From contig QZVU01000001.1 of the NCBI GenBank assembly GCA_003602285.1, forward strand, positions 744,001 through 808,000: 64,000 bases of DNA. The letters run 5' to 3'. Each line of letters opens with the position of its first letter. The stretch's first letter is position 1. This document shows, in pieces, positions 11,228-19,825 of this stretch. The notes beneath the pieces are model-generated. The model did not search any database. It was not told the origin of the DNA and saw only the letters and a program-made list of their open reading frames with translations. The translations under genes and the position numbers were made by a program. This DNA comes from Arthrobacter frigidicola (GTDB lineage: Bacteria; Actinomycetota; Actinomycetes; Actinomycetales; Micrococcaceae).

Positions 11228-12685
11228 TCAGGCGCCCGACAGCGGAGTGTCCAGCTTCGAGGTCTCCCACGACGTCGGGCCCTGGGTTCCGGCGGGGTAC
11301 TCCTCGAGGGGCACCTCACCGGCGGCCCACGCCGCAAGCACCGGCTCGACGATGCGCCAGCAGTCCTCGGCGATGTCGCTGCGCACCGACAGCGTCGGGT
11401 CGCCGGAGAGGACCCCGTCAAGGACCTCGCCGTAGGGCAGCAGGTCCGTGGCGTTCAGTTCGGCCGTCAGGGTCGCGCGGTCGAGGGAGAACATGTCGCC
11501 GGGGCCGTTGACGTCGAGGTCGAGCTGAAGCGTGTCGGGGCCAAACCCGATCCGCAGGCGCGTCGGGGTATCCATCCCGGTGAAACCATGCGGGAGGTGG
11601 TTCACCGGTTTGAAGGTGATGAGCGCCTCCTTGCGCTTCACTCCGAGGGCCTTGCCGGACCGGAGGATGAACGGCACGCCCGCCCAGCGGTCGTTGTTGA
11701 TGGAGACGGTCACCTCGGCGAGGGTCTCGGTGCCCAGGGAGCCGTCGACGCCGGGCTCCGCCGTGTAGTCGGGCACCTCGCGGCCCTTGATGCTGCCGGC
11801 GGTGTACCGTGCGCGGCGGCTGCTGCCCGGAACGCCGACGTCGATCGAGCTGGCGCGGAGCACCGAACCGATGTGGTCGCGGAGGTCGCGTTCGTGAAGC
11901 GTGGAGGGGGCGTTGAGGGCCAGCAGCGCCATGACGTGGAGCAGGTGGCTTTGGATCATGTCGCGCAGCGCCCCGGCGCGGTCGTAGTAGCGCGCCCGGT
12001 TCTCAAGCGCCAGGTCCTCGTCGAAGATCACCTCGACCTTGTCGATGTGGAGGTTGTTCCAGACCGGCTCGAGGATCCGGTTGGCGAAGCGCATGCCCAG
12101 GATGTTGAACACGGTGGCCTTGCCGAGGAAGTGGTCGACCCGGTGGATGTTGTGCTCCGGGACCAGCTTGGCGAGGCCGATGTTGAGCTGGTGGGCCGAC
12201 GCCCGGTCCGTGCCGAACGGCTTCTCCATCACCAGCCGCGTGTCGGCCGGAAGGCCGAAGGGGGCGGCGGCCGTGCAGGCCAGCTGGCTGACCGTCGGGG
12301 GAAGGGCGAAGTAGATCGCGACGGGACCTTCGAGGGAGGCGACGAGCTCGGTGAGCACCCCTCCTGCCGTGACGTCGACGTGGTGGTAGGTGCTCGTGTC
12401 CCGCACCTCCTGCAGGGCCTGCCGGCCCTGCTCACCGCTTGTCTCCATCGCCGCCGCGAAGGACTCGTCGATCCGGGCGCGCCACTTGTCGTCGTCCCAG
12501 GGATCCGACCCGGCCCCGACCAGGGTGAGCCCCTTGGCCCGGCCGGTACGGATCAGCCGGGCGAGTCCGGGCAGCAGGAGCCTGCCGGTGAGGTCGCCGG
12601 AGGCGCCGAGGATCAGGAGCGTCCGGACGCGCTTATCGGCCGTGACGGCAACCGTTCCGGGTTCTGTAAGGGAAGAAGTATTCAC
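11228..12685 (-). CDS. zwf: Glucose-6-phosphate dehydrogenase
   Basis: Oxidises glucose-6-phosphate to 6-phosphogluconolactone with NAD(P)+, the first step of the oxidative pentose phosphate pathway. 485 residues. It shows the Rossmann GASGDLTGRLLLPG motif, MEKPFGTD, and the active-site motif RVDHFLGK (RIDHYLGK in the classical family). GTG 12685 is chosen because the product starts with a short tail before the nucleotide-binding strand and GTAGG lies upstream; a longer open frame to 12808 looks like untranslated leader. It stands alone, not in a tkt-tal operon, so it may be a paralogue. gnd, two steps later in the pathway, lies 30 kb downstream. Confidence 0.93.
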   Translation of the reverse strand: MNTSSLTEPGTVAVTADKRVRTLLILGASGDLTGRLLLPGLARLIRTGRAKGLTLVGAGSDPWDDDKWRARIDESFAAAMETSGEQGRQALQEVRDTSTYHHVDVTAGGVLTELVASLEGPVAIYFALPPTVSQLACTAAAPFGLPADTRLVMEKPFGTDRASAHQLNIGLAKLVPEHNIHRVDHFLGKATVFNILGMRFANRILEPVWNNLHIDKVEVIFDEDLALENRARYYDRAGALRDMIQSHLLHVMALLALNAPSTLHERDLRDHIGSVLRASSIDVGVPGSSRRARYTAGSIKGREVPDYTAEPGVDGSLGTETLAEVTVSINNDRWAGVPFILRSGKALGVKRKEALITFKPVNHLPHGFTGMDTPTRLRIGFGPDTLQLDLDVNGPGDMFSLDRATLTAELNATDLLPYGEVLDGVLSGDPTLSVRSDIAEDCWRIVEPVLAAWAAGEVPLEEYPAGTQGPTSWETSKLDTPLSGA

Positions 12686-12813
12686 CCCTACACCCTGCCA
12701 CTTTCGGGCGCTCATGTCTCGCGGTCGGGCGCCCGGCGGACCCGCTCCCGTAGCCTCCTTGGTACCCTTGAGGTTGAGTCTTTCCAACCTCCGATGAAAG
12801 TAGTTCACGGCCT

Positions 12814-14394
12814 GTGTTCAATTCACTCTCCGACCGGTTGACCGCGACGTTCAAGAACCTCCGCGGCAAGGGGCGCCTGACCGAAGCAGATATCGACGCG
12901 ACGGTCCGGGAAATCCGCCGGGCCCTGCTTGACGCCGACGTCGCCGTTCCCGTGGTGCGTGCCTTCACCGCCAGCGTCAAGGAGCGCGCCCTTGGGCTCG
13001 AGGTGTCCCAGGCCCTGAACCCGGGCCAGCAGGTCGTGAAGATCGTCAACGAGGAGCTTGTGGGCATCCTCGGCGGGGAGACCCGCCGGATCCGGCTGGC
13101 CAAGACGCCGCCGACGGTGATCATGCTCGCCGGTCTGCAGGGCGCAGGTAAGACCACCCTGGCCGGAAAGCTCTCCAAGTGGCTCAAGGGCCAGGGCCAC
13201 AGCCCCCTGCTGGTGGCCGCCGACCTGCAGCGCCCTAACGCCGTGCGCCAGCTCCAGGTCAACGGAGAGCGGGCCGGCGTCCCGGTGTACGCACCGCACC
13301 CGGGGGTCAGCTCCGAATTCGAGGCCGCCACCGGGGACCCCGTCGCCGTCGCCCGCCAGGGCGTGGCCGAGGCCCGCACCAAGCTCCACGACGTCGTCAT
13401 CGTTGACACCGCCGGACGGCTCGGCGTCGACGCCGAACTGATGCAGCAGGCCGCGGACATCCGCGCCGCGATCAGCCCCGACGAGGTGCTCTTCGTCATC
13501 GACGCCATGATCGGCCAGGACGCGGTGAACACCGCGCTCGCGTTCGACGAAGGGGTCAACTTCACCGGCGTCGTGCTCACCAAGCTCGACGGCGACGCAC
13601 GCGGCGGTGCCGCCCTCTCGGTCGCCTCGGTCACGGGCAAGCCCGTCATGTTCGCCTCCACCGGCGAGGGCCTCGGGGACTTCGAGCTGTTCCACCCCGA
13701 CCGCATGGCCTCGCGCATCCTCGATATGGGCGACATCCTGACCCTGATCGAGCAGGCCGAGCAGTCGTGGGACAAGGACGAAGCGGCGCGGATGGCGCAG
13801 AAGTTCGCCGACCAGGAGGACTTCACCCTCGACGACTTCCTCGCCCAGATGCAGCAGATCCGCAACATGGGCTCGATGAAGAAAATGCTCATGATGATGC
13901 CCGGTGCCGCCGGCATGCGCGAGCAGCTCGAAAACTTCGACGAGCGCGAGATCGACCGGGTCGAAGCGATTGTCCGGTCGATGACCCCGCACGAGCGCCT
14001 CGCACCGAAGATCATCAACGGTTCACGCCGGGCACGCATCGCCCGCGGTTCGGGCGTGCACGTCTCCGAGGTCAACGGGCTGCTTGAGCGGTTCGGCCAG
14101 GCCCAGAAGATGATGCGCAAGATGGCCTCGGGCGGCGGCATTCCGGGCATGCCGGGGATGGCCGGTCCCGGAGGGTTCGGCGGCCAGCGCAAGAAGGCCG
14201 CCGCGGCCAAGGGCAAGAAGAAGGCCCGCTCGGGAAACCCCGCGAAGGCCGCCCAGGAACTCGCGGCAGCCGAGGCCCGGCGCAGCGCGGCCCGCAGCGC
14301 CGCACCGACCGGTGCGGCGTTCGGAAACGCCGGCGACTTCGACCCGGCGTCGCTGAACCTGCCCAAGGGCTTCGAGAAGTTCCTCGGCAAGTAG
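12814..14394 (+). CDS. ffh: Ffh, signal recognition particle GTPase (SRP54)
   Basis: Binds signal sequences at the ribosome and hands them to FtsY. 526 residues, GTG start (MFNSLSDRLTATFKNLRGKG). N domain 1-100; G domain with P-loop GLQGAGKTTLAGK near 107, DTAGRLGVDAEL and TKLDGDARGG; methionine-rich M domain from about 320 (LAQMQQIRNMGSMKKMLMMM, then GSRRARIARGSGV for SRP RNA binding). The basic C-terminal tail after residue 440 is Lys/Ala-rich and longer than in E. coli, as in other actinobacteria. A small hairpin (GAGGTTG/CAACCTC, about 12771-12791) lies in the leader. Confidence 0.97.
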   Translation: MFNSLSDRLTATFKNLRGKGRLTEADIDATVREIRRALLDADVAVPVVRAFTASVKERALGLEVSQALNPGQQVVKIVNEELVGILGGETRRIRLAKTPPTVIMLAGLQGAGKTTLAGKLSKWLKGQGHSPLLVAADLQRPNAVRQLQVNGERAGVPVYAPHPGVSSEFEAATGDPVAVARQGVAEARTKLHDVVIVDTAGRLGVDAELMQQAADIRAAISPDEVLFVIDAMIGQDAVNTALAFDEGVNFTGVVLTKLDGDARGGAALSVASVTGKPVMFASTGEGLGDFELFHPDRMASRILDMGDILTLIEQAEQSWDKDEAARMAQKFADQEDFTLDDFLAQMQQIRNMGSMKKMLMMMPGAAGMREQLENFDEREIDRVEAIVRSMTPHERLAPKIINGSRRARIARGSGVHVSEVNGLLERFGQAQKMMRKMASGGGIPGMPGMAGPGGFGGQRKKAAAAKGKKKARSGNPAKAAQELAAAEARRSAARSAAPTGAAFGNAGDFDPASLNLPKGFEKFLGK

Positions 14395-14475
14395 CACCCC
14401 GACCCCGGCCGCAGGCCCGGCCTGCCGGCACCGCCGGCGGGCCGCGGCACGGGCCGACGGCAACAGATTGGCAGC

Positions 14476-15198
14476 ATGACGCAGGAACGCATTGTCTTTG
14501 TGCATGGCAGCGGCTCGTTTGGAGCGGCCGCCTGGCCGCGGCAGCACGGACTGGCGCTTGGCTATGACTGCCTGTTCCTGCGCCGGCACGGCTTCGACAC
14601 CGAGGCCGAGCCGCTGCCGACCGACCACGGCGAGGACCAGCGGATCATCACCGAGGCCCTCGGGGACGGCGGCCACCTGGTGGCCCATTCCCAGGGCGCG
14701 ATCTCGGCGATGATCACCGCCGTCGAGCGGCCCGACCTGATCCGCTCGCTCACCCTGATCGAACCGGCCTGCCTGTCACTCACCGCCGACCTGCCGGTCA
14801 CGGCAGCCCACATCGAACTCGTCACCCCCCTGTTCGAGCAGCGCAGTGAACTCACCGACGAGCAGTTCCTTCTGCAGTTCGTCCGGCTGCTCTATGCGGC
14901 CGAGGCCGAGCAGCCCGCCACCGAGGACGAGCGCCGCAGCGCACGGCGGCTGCGGCTGCAGGCCCCGCCGTGGACCGCGCCGCTGCACATCGTCCCGGGC
15001 GTGCCCACCCTGGTGCTCACCGGGGGCTGGGAGCCGCTGTACGAGGAGGTGGCGGGCTACCTTGCGGGAACCGGGGCCGTGCACCGCGTCACTCCCGGAG
15101 CCCACCGCCCCCACGACACCGACGAAGGGGACCGGGTGGTCCGGGACTTTCTGCGCTCGTCCGCTGTCGAACGTCCCGGCCCTCCGGGAATAAGTTGA
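14476..15198 (+). CDS. Alpha/beta hydrolase of unknown substrate
   Basis: 240-residue alpha/beta-hydrolase-fold protein without a signal peptide. The oxyanion strand reads VFVHGSGSFGAAAWPRQ and the nucleophile elbow is AHSQGA (Ser in a variant G-x-S-x-G with Ala first). A candidate catalytic His is in PGAHRPHDTD near the C-terminus. The N-terminal HGSGSFG loop resembles esterases or lyases rather than proteases. Its stop codon lies inside a 12-base palindrome that precedes the ring-cleavage dioxygenase gene, so the two may be expressed together. Confidence 0.75.
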   Translation: MTQERIVFVHGSGSFGAAAWPRQHGLALGYDCLFLRRHGFDTEAEPLPTDHGEDQRIITEALGDGGHLVAHSQGAISAMITAVERPDLIRSLTLIEPACLSLTADLPVTAAHIELVTPLFEQRSELTDEQFLLQFVRLLYAAEAEQPATEDERRSARRLRLQAPPWTAPLHIVPGVPTLVLTGGWEPLYEEVAGYLAGTGAVHRVTPGAHRPHDTDEGDRVVRDFLRSSAVERPGPPGIS

Positions 15199-15206
15199 AG
15201 CTTCAA
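15195..15206. promoter_or_regulatory. Palindromic operator candidate before the VOC dioxygenase gene
   Basis: TTGAAGCTTCAA is a perfect 12-base inverted repeat 37 bases before the ATG of the VOC gene and overlaps the end of the preceding hydrolase gene. MarR-family repressors of aromatic or quinone stress genes use symmetric AT-rich sites of this size. No regulator gene is adjacent, so this is an inference. Confidence 0.35.
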
Positions 15207-15243
15207 GTGTTAACTCCATAAGGACTTTACCTAGGAGGACACC

Positions 15244-16173
15244 ATGACCATCGATCTGCTGCCGCCGGACACCGGAATGGCAACCGTCACGCTCAAGGTC
15301 GGCAACCTGGACGCCATGGCCCGTTACTACACCGACGCCCTCGGCCTGGAGCAGCTTGCCGGGCCGGACGGCGGTGACCAGGCCGGGCTGTACCTGGGGC
15401 GCGGGTCCACCCCGCTGATCCATCTCTCCCCGGCCGCCGGGCTCCGCCTTCCGGCGCCCACCGAGGCGGGCCTGTTCCACACGGCACTGCTCTTCGGCAG
15501 CCGGACCAACCTGGCGGCGACAGTGGCCAGCGCAGCACGCCATCCGGACAGCCGGTTCGTCGGGAGCGCCGACCACCTCGTCAGCGAGGCGTTCTACTTC
15601 ACCGACCCCGAAGGCAACGGGATCGAACTGTACTTCGACAAGCCGCGGACGACCTGGCAGTGGACCGGCACCGGCCCGTCCCGGAGCGTCGTCATGGACA
15701 ATCGAGCCCTGCCGCCGGCTCAATACCTGACCGACCACCTGGCCGAATCGGCCGCCGGCGGCCTGCGGAAGGCGGGCGCCGGCGTCGGGCACGTCCACCT
15801 CCAGGTCGGGGACATCGACACCGCGCAGGCCTTCTATGTCGACACCCTCGGCTTCGAGCGCACGGCGGGCTGGCACGGGCAGGCCCTCTTCGTATCCGCC
15901 GGCGGCTACCACCACCACATGGCGATGAACGTCTGGAACAGCAGGGGGGCCGGGCCGCGGCAGGACACCCTCGGACTCGGCGAGGTCCTCATCATCGTGC
16001 CGGCCGCCGACGACGTCGACGCGCTCGCCGACCGGCTGCGGTTCGCGGGCATCGAGCGGCACTCGACGGGGGTGGAACTGCGCTTCCGCGACCCCTGGAA
16101 CAACAGCATTCGGGTCGCGGCGGGCGCGCCCGCCGCAGGAATCGCCCAAACACCCCACCGTCTGGCACAATAG
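15244..16173 (+). CDS. VOC-family protein, catechol-2,3-dioxygenase (CatE)-like
   Basis: 309 residues made of two vicinal-oxygen-chelate modules, the arrangement of CatE-type extradiol dioxygenases and related quinone-detoxification proteins. Module 1 (about 10-130) begins TVTLKVGNLDAMARYY and has TDPEGNGIELYFD; module 2 (about 178-300) begins GVGHVHLQVGDIDTAQAFY with candidate metal ligand His, then GYHHHMAMNVW. The last ligand position is unclear (DPWNNSIRV), so activity is not certain. A strong Shine-Dalgarno (AGGAGGAC) precedes ATG. The substrate is unknown; a 12-base palindrome upstream suggests inducible control. Confidence 0.8.
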   Translation: MTIDLLPPDTGMATVTLKVGNLDAMARYYTDALGLEQLAGPDGGDQAGLYLGRGSTPLIHLSPAAGLRLPAPTEAGLFHTALLFGSRTNLAATVASAARHPDSRFVGSADHLVSEAFYFTDPEGNGIELYFDKPRTTWQWTGTGPSRSVVMDNRALPPAQYLTDHLAESAAGGLRKAGAGVGHVHLQVGDIDTAQAFYVDTLGFERTAGWHGQALFVSAGGYHHHMAMNVWNSRGAGPRQDTLGLGEVLIIVPAADDVDALADRLRFAGIERHSTGVELRFRDPWNNSIRVAAGAPAAGIAQTPHRLAQ

Positions 16174-16303
16174 ATTCGTACTCGATCCGTGCAGCCCCTC
16201 TCTCTGTGCGTGAATTGTGTCCTTTGAACCCCTCCGAATGGCCCGCCCCACGGGAGCAGGATGACGGGTTCGCCCCTTTCATTATCAAGGAGTGACCACA
16301 CAA

Positions 16304-16705
16304 GTGGCCGTAAAGATTCGCCTCAAGCGCATGGGCAAGATCCGCGCACCTTTCTACCGTGTCGTCGTCATGGATGCACGCGCCAAGCGTGATGGCCGTG
16401 CCCTCGAGGAAATCGGTAAGTACAACCCCACCGAGGAGCCCTCGTTCATCGAGATCAACTCCGACCGTGCGCAGTACTGGCTCGGCGTCGGCGCCCAGCC
16501 GACCGAGCAGGTCTCGGCACTGCTGAAGATCACCGGTGACTGGCAGAAGTTCAAGGGTCTCGAGGGCCAGGAAGGCACTCTGCGGACCAAGGCGCCCAAG
16601 GAAGCATTCGTTGCTCCCGAAAAGGGCTCAGTGATCGTCCCCGAGGCCATCACCCCCAAGGCCAAGAAGGCCGAAGAGGCCGCGGAAGCACCCGAGGCCG
16701 AGTAA
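16304..16705 (+). CDS. rpsP: Ribosomal protein bS16
   Basis: Small-subunit ribosomal protein, 133 residues. The core [19 protein letters not shown] matches bS16; the C-terminal 40 residues are an Ala/Glu/Lys-rich extension usual in actinobacteria. AAGGAG lies directly before an in-frame GTG at 16292, so the properly spaced GTG 16304 is the start. It opens the rpsP-khpA-rimM-trmD ribosome-assembly cluster; khpA starts one base after its stop. Confidence 0.97.
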   Translation: MAVKIRLKRMGKIRAPFYRVVVMDARAKRDGRALEEIGKYNPTEEPSFIEINSDRAQYWLGVGAQPTEQVSALLKITGDWQKFKGLEGQEGTLRTKAPKEAFVAPEKGSVIVPEAITPKAKKAEEAAEAPEAE

Positions 16706-16706
16706 G

Positions 16707-16952
16707 TTGCTTGCTGAAGCGCTGGAACACCTCGTCCGCGGCATCGTGGATCACCCGGACGACGTCCAGGTGTCCGCGAAGAGCAACCGCCGCGGCGAGA
16801 CCCTCGAAGTGAGGGTCCACCAGGAGGACCTGGGCCGTGTCATCGGCCGCCAGGGCCGCACGGCACGCGCCCTGCGCACCGTCGTTTCAGCACTTGCGGA
16901 CGGCGAGCCGGTCCGGGTCGACGTCGTCGACACCGACCGCCGGCACGCCTGA
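16707..16952 (+). CDS. khpA: KH-domain RNA-binding protein KhpA
   Basis: 81-residue single KH domain protein that binds RNA, in other bacteria as a partner of KhpB. The GxxG loop is in VIGRQGRTARALR. It starts with TTG one base after the rpsP stop, so it is translationally coupled. The position between rpsP and rimM is conserved in actinobacteria and firmicutes. Confidence 0.93.
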   Translation: MLAEALEHLVRGIVDHPDDVQVSAKSNRRGETLEVRVHQEDLGRVIGRQGRTARALRTVVSALADGEPVRVDVVDTDRRHA

Positions 16953-17071
16953 GCCCGCACCTCCGCTTTACCGTTCGGCCCCTCACCAGTTGATGGTGAT
17001 GGGGCCGAACCCGTTTCGCCGCAGAATTTTTCCACCCCCGATGTCCCTCACCGGAGCGCAGGAGCAGCACC

Positions 17072-17689
17072 ATGGAAGTACTCGTCGCAAGGATCGGCAA
17101 GCCCCACGGAATCCGGGGTGAGGTCACCGTCCAGCTGTTCACCGACGCCCCCGAGGACCGCTTTGAGCCCGGGGCGGTCTTCCGCGCCGAGGGCATCACG
17201 CTGCCCGAGCTGACGGTGGCCAAGGCCCGCTGGAACAAAGAGACCCTCATCGTTGCCTTCGAGCAGGTGCCCGACCGCAACACGGCCGAAACGCTCCGCG
17301 GCGGCACGCTGTTCATCGACAGCGACACCACCGACGATGAGGACGATGACGCCTGGTACGAACACGAACTCGTCGGGCTCGACGTGCGCCACGAGGGGAA
17401 CGTCGTCGGGAAGGTCACCGCACTTCGCACCATGACCGTCCAGGACCTGCTCGTCGTCGAACTCACCGACGGCCACGAAGTCCTCGTTCCGTTCGTCGGG
17501 GAGATCGTCCCCGAGGTGAACCCCGAGGAGGGGTTCGTCACCGTGAATCCTCCCGCCGGCCTGTTCGAGCTGAACCTGCCCGGCTCCAACTCCGCGCCGG
17601 ATGACGGGGACGAGCTGGACGGCGGGGGCGACGCCGAGGCCAACGGACTGCCCGACGGAGCTAGCCGGGCGGCCGGGGAAGGCCGATAG
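17072..17689 (+). CDS. rimM: 16S rRNA processing protein RimM
   Basis: Assists maturation of the 30S head with bS19/uS13. 205 residues: N-terminal RimM barrel (about 3-85, [19 protein letters not shown]) and PRC-barrel (about 93-165, [11 protein letters not shown] to [10 protein letters not shown]). After residue 170 there is an acidic, Gly-rich tail ([13 protein letters not shown]) not needed in the E. coli protein. The TAG stop shares one base with the GTG start of trmD. Confidence 0.95.
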   Translation: MEVLVARIGKPHGIRGEVTVQLFTDAPEDRFEPGAVFRAEGITLPELTVAKARWNKETLIVAFEQVPDRNTAETLRGGTLFIDSDTTDDEDDDAWYEHELVGLDVRHEGNVVGKVTALRTMTVQDLLVVELTDGHEVLVPFVGEIVPEVNPEEGFVTVNPPAGLFELNLPGSNSAPDDGDELDGGGDAEANGLPDGASRAAGEGR

Positions 17690-18486
17690 TGCGCGTCGAC
17701 GTCGTCACGATCTTCCCGGAGTATCTGGCGGCCCTCGATGTCTCCCTGATCGGCAGGGCCCGGAAGGACGGCCTGCTCGATGTGCACGTGCACGACCTGC
17801 GGGACTTCACCGTCGACAAGCACCGCACCGTTGACGACACCCCGTACGGGGGCGGCGCCGGGATGGTGATGAAGCCCGAACCCTGGGCGCTTTCCCTTCT
17901 CTCGATTCGAGAGCAGAGTCCTGCGGGCGCGCGCCCGCTCCTGGTGGTGCCCTCGCCCGCCGGCACGGTGTTCACCCAGGCCCTGGCCCACGAGTTCGCT
18001 GCCCGCGAGCACCTGGTCTTCGCCTGCGGCCGCTACGAAGGCATCGACGAGCGCGTGCTCGAGTGGGCGTCGGAGTCCTTCGACGTGCTGCCGGTCAGCC
18101 TCGGCGACTACGTCCTCAACGGGGGAGAGGTGGCGGTGCTCGCCATGGTCGAGGCCGTCGGCCGCCTCATCCCCGGCGTCGTGGGCAACCCCGAATCCCT
18201 CGTCGAGGAGTCCCATGCCGACGGGCTGCTCGAATACCCCGTCTACACCAAGCCCTCGTTCTGGCGCGGCCGCGGCATCCCGCCCGTGCTGCTCAGCGGC
18301 AACCACGCGAAGATCGCCGAATTTCGCCGCACCGAGCAGTTCCTCCGCACGGCGGCCCGCCGCCCGGACCTGCTGAACGCCATCGACGTCCCCTCGCTCA
18401 CCGCGGCCGACCGTGCCGCCCTGGCCAATGCGGGCATCGACATCGTCGACGGGCGGCTCGTTCCCCGCCCGGACGCCGCAGATTAG
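17689..18486 (+). CDS. trmD: tRNA (guanine-N1-)-methyltransferase TrmD
   Basis: Makes m1G37 in tRNAs with G36, preventing +1 frameshifts. 265 residues, SPOUT fold. N-terminal [27 protein letters not shown], and the trefoil-knot SAM site [13 protein letters not shown] / [12 protein letters not shown]. The C-terminal domain carries [12 protein letters not shown]. The GTG start overlaps the rimM stop by one base. Confidence 0.97.
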   Translation: MRVDVVTIFPEYLAALDVSLIGRARKDGLLDVHVHDLRDFTVDKHRTVDDTPYGGGAGMVMKPEPWALSLLSIREQSPAGARPLLVVPSPAGTVFTQALAHEFAAREHLVFACGRYEGIDERVLEWASESFDVLPVSLGDYVLNGGEVAVLAMVEAVGRLIPGVVGNPESLVEESHADGLLEYPVYTKPSFWRGRGIPPVLLSGNHAKIAEFRRTEQFLRTAARRPDLLNAIDVPSLTAADRAALANAGIDIVDGRLVPRPDAAD

Positions 18487-18692
18487 CCCCTGCCTGTTCT
18501 CTATGGAATAATTGGGGCTTGTGCCTGCTGGGCCCGCCCCTGCCACAGGGGGAGCGCAGCCAACAGCGCGGCACGCCGGCCCCGGGTAGCGGTGCAGCCG
18601 GCTAACTTTCTTCGGCGGTAATTGCCTGCTTCATCGGCCTTGACCGCTGCGACCAACGTGAATGACCTGTGGCGTTCACCAGGAGTACAAAG

Positions 18693-19052
18693 ATGCATAT
18701 TCTCGACTCTGTCGACGCCGGTTCACTCCGGAACGACATCCCGGACTTCCGCGCCGGCGACACCATCAACGTCCACGTGAACATCATTGAAGGCAAGAAC
18801 ACCCGTGTTCAGATCTTCAAGGGCTTCGTTCTCGGACGCCAGGGTGACGGCATCCGCGAAACCTTCACCGTCCGCAAGGTCAGCTTCGGTGTCGGTGTGG
18901 AGCGTACCTTCCCGGTTCACTCCCCGGTCCTCGACAAGATCGAGGTCGTCTCCAAGGGTGACGTGCGCCGCGCCAAGCTGTACTACATGCGCGACCTGCG
19001 CGGCAAGGCAGCGAAGATCAAGGAAAAGCGCGATCCCAAGACGGTCAAGTAA
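18693..19052 (+). CDS. rplS: Ribosomal protein bL19
   Basis: Large-subunit protein near the inter-subunit bridge. 119 residues ([19 protein letters not shown]), standard length. ATG 18693 has AGGAG with ideal spacing; an in-frame upstream ATG at 18669 would add eight non-conserved residues. The 206-base leader after trmD is long and contains an AT-rich GGAATAATTGG stretch near 18506 that could be a promoter. Two hairpins follow the stop. Confidence 0.96.
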   Translation: MHILDSVDAGSLRNDIPDFRAGDTINVHVNIIEGKNTRVQIFKGFVLGRQGDGIRETFTVRKVSFGVGVERTFPVHSPVLDKIEVVSKGDVRRAKLYYMRDLRGKAAKIKEKRDPKTVK

Positions 19053-19062
19053 CCCGTCTTTG

Positions 19063-19734
19063 GTGCGGAAAGACAACGCTCCCGGGCCTACGGCCCGGGA
19101 GCACACAAAACGCCGGTCTCCTTTGTGGGGCTGGCGTTTTGTGCTACCTGTCCTGATTCTCGCCATCGTGCTCACCTCCGTCCTGCGGGCTGTGGTCATC
19201 GACGTGTTCTTCATTCCGTCGGCCTCCATGGAACCCCTGCTGCGCCAGGGCGACCGCATCCTGGTCAGTAAGAGCACCTTCGGCGACCGGTCGATCCAGC
19301 GGGGCGACGTCATTGTCTTTGACGGCCGCGGGTCCTTCGATCCGATCAGCGATCCGCGCAGCACCGCCCAGAAGGCCGCAGGGATGGTGGGGCAGTGGCT
19401 TGGGCTGCGCGGGTCGGATACCGTCTACGTCAAGCGGGTCATCGGCGTCGGCGGCGACCGGGTCCAATGCTGCGGAGAGGATGGCCGGGTGAGCGTCAAT
19501 GGAAAGGCCCTCGACGAGCCGTACCTCTCCGTCGGCGACGCGCCCAGCGAGACTCCCTTCGACGTCACCGTTCCGGAGGGTAGGTTGTGGGTGATGGGTG
19601 ATCACCGTTCCGAATCGGCCGATTCGCGCGCGCTGCTCGGCGCTCCGGGCGGCGGATTCGTGTCCGAGGAGCGCGTCCTGGGGCGGGCGGAGCACCTGGT
19701 GTGGCCGCTGGACCGGGCCGGCGCCATCGATTGA
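19063..19734 (+). CDS. lepB: Signal peptidase I (first copy)
   Basis: Membrane serine protease that removes signal peptides. 223 residues from GTG 19063: basic N-terminus (KRRSPLWGWR), one transmembrane helix (VLPVLILAIVLTSVL), then catalytic Ser in IPSASMEPLL and Lys in YVKRVIGVGGD, with the C-terminal GDHRSESADSR box. The start is 10 bases after rplS, so codons 6-27 lie inside two hairpins that look like the rplS terminator. GTG 19141 is an alternative start just after them, but it would remove the cytoplasmic positive charges. A second lepB follows. Confidence 0.88.
   Translation: MRKDNAPGPTAREHTKRRSPLWGWRFVLPVLILAIVLTSVLRAVVIDVFFIPSASMEPLLRQGDRILVSKSTFGDRSIQRGDVIVFDGRGSFDPISDPRSTAQKAAGMVGQWLGLRGSDTVYVKRVIGVGGDRVQCCGEDGRVSVNGKALDEPYLSVGDAPSETPFDVTVPEGRLWVMGDHRSESADSRALLGAPGGGFVSEERVLGRAEHLVWPLDRAGAID
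19078..19144 (+). terminator. Two overlapping hairpins between rplS and lepB (terminator or attenuator)
   Basis: Hairpin 1: perfect 11-base arms 19078-19088 and 19092-19102, loop TAC. Hairpin 2: arms from 19100 (AGCAC...AACGCC) and to 19144 (GGCGTTTTGTGCT), 13 pairs with one 2-base bulge and an 18-base loop. They share AGC (19100-19102), so they compete. No U-run follows, and both lie in the predicted 5' coding part of lepB. Confidence 0.6.
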
Positions 19735-19825
19735 CCGGGGGAGGGCGTTGAGCGGAACGCCACAGAGATTCAGTAGGAACAGAACGGCAGCTCCACCGCC
19801 GGCCAAGATGCAGAGGAATTCCTAA

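Noticed and set aside
12633-14492. 619-residue minus-strand frame opposite ffh
   Set aside because: Ser/Arg/Ala-rich shadow of ffh in another frame.
14776-16251. 491-residue minus-strand frame
   Set aside because: Spans the complement of two real plus-strand genes and the gap between them.
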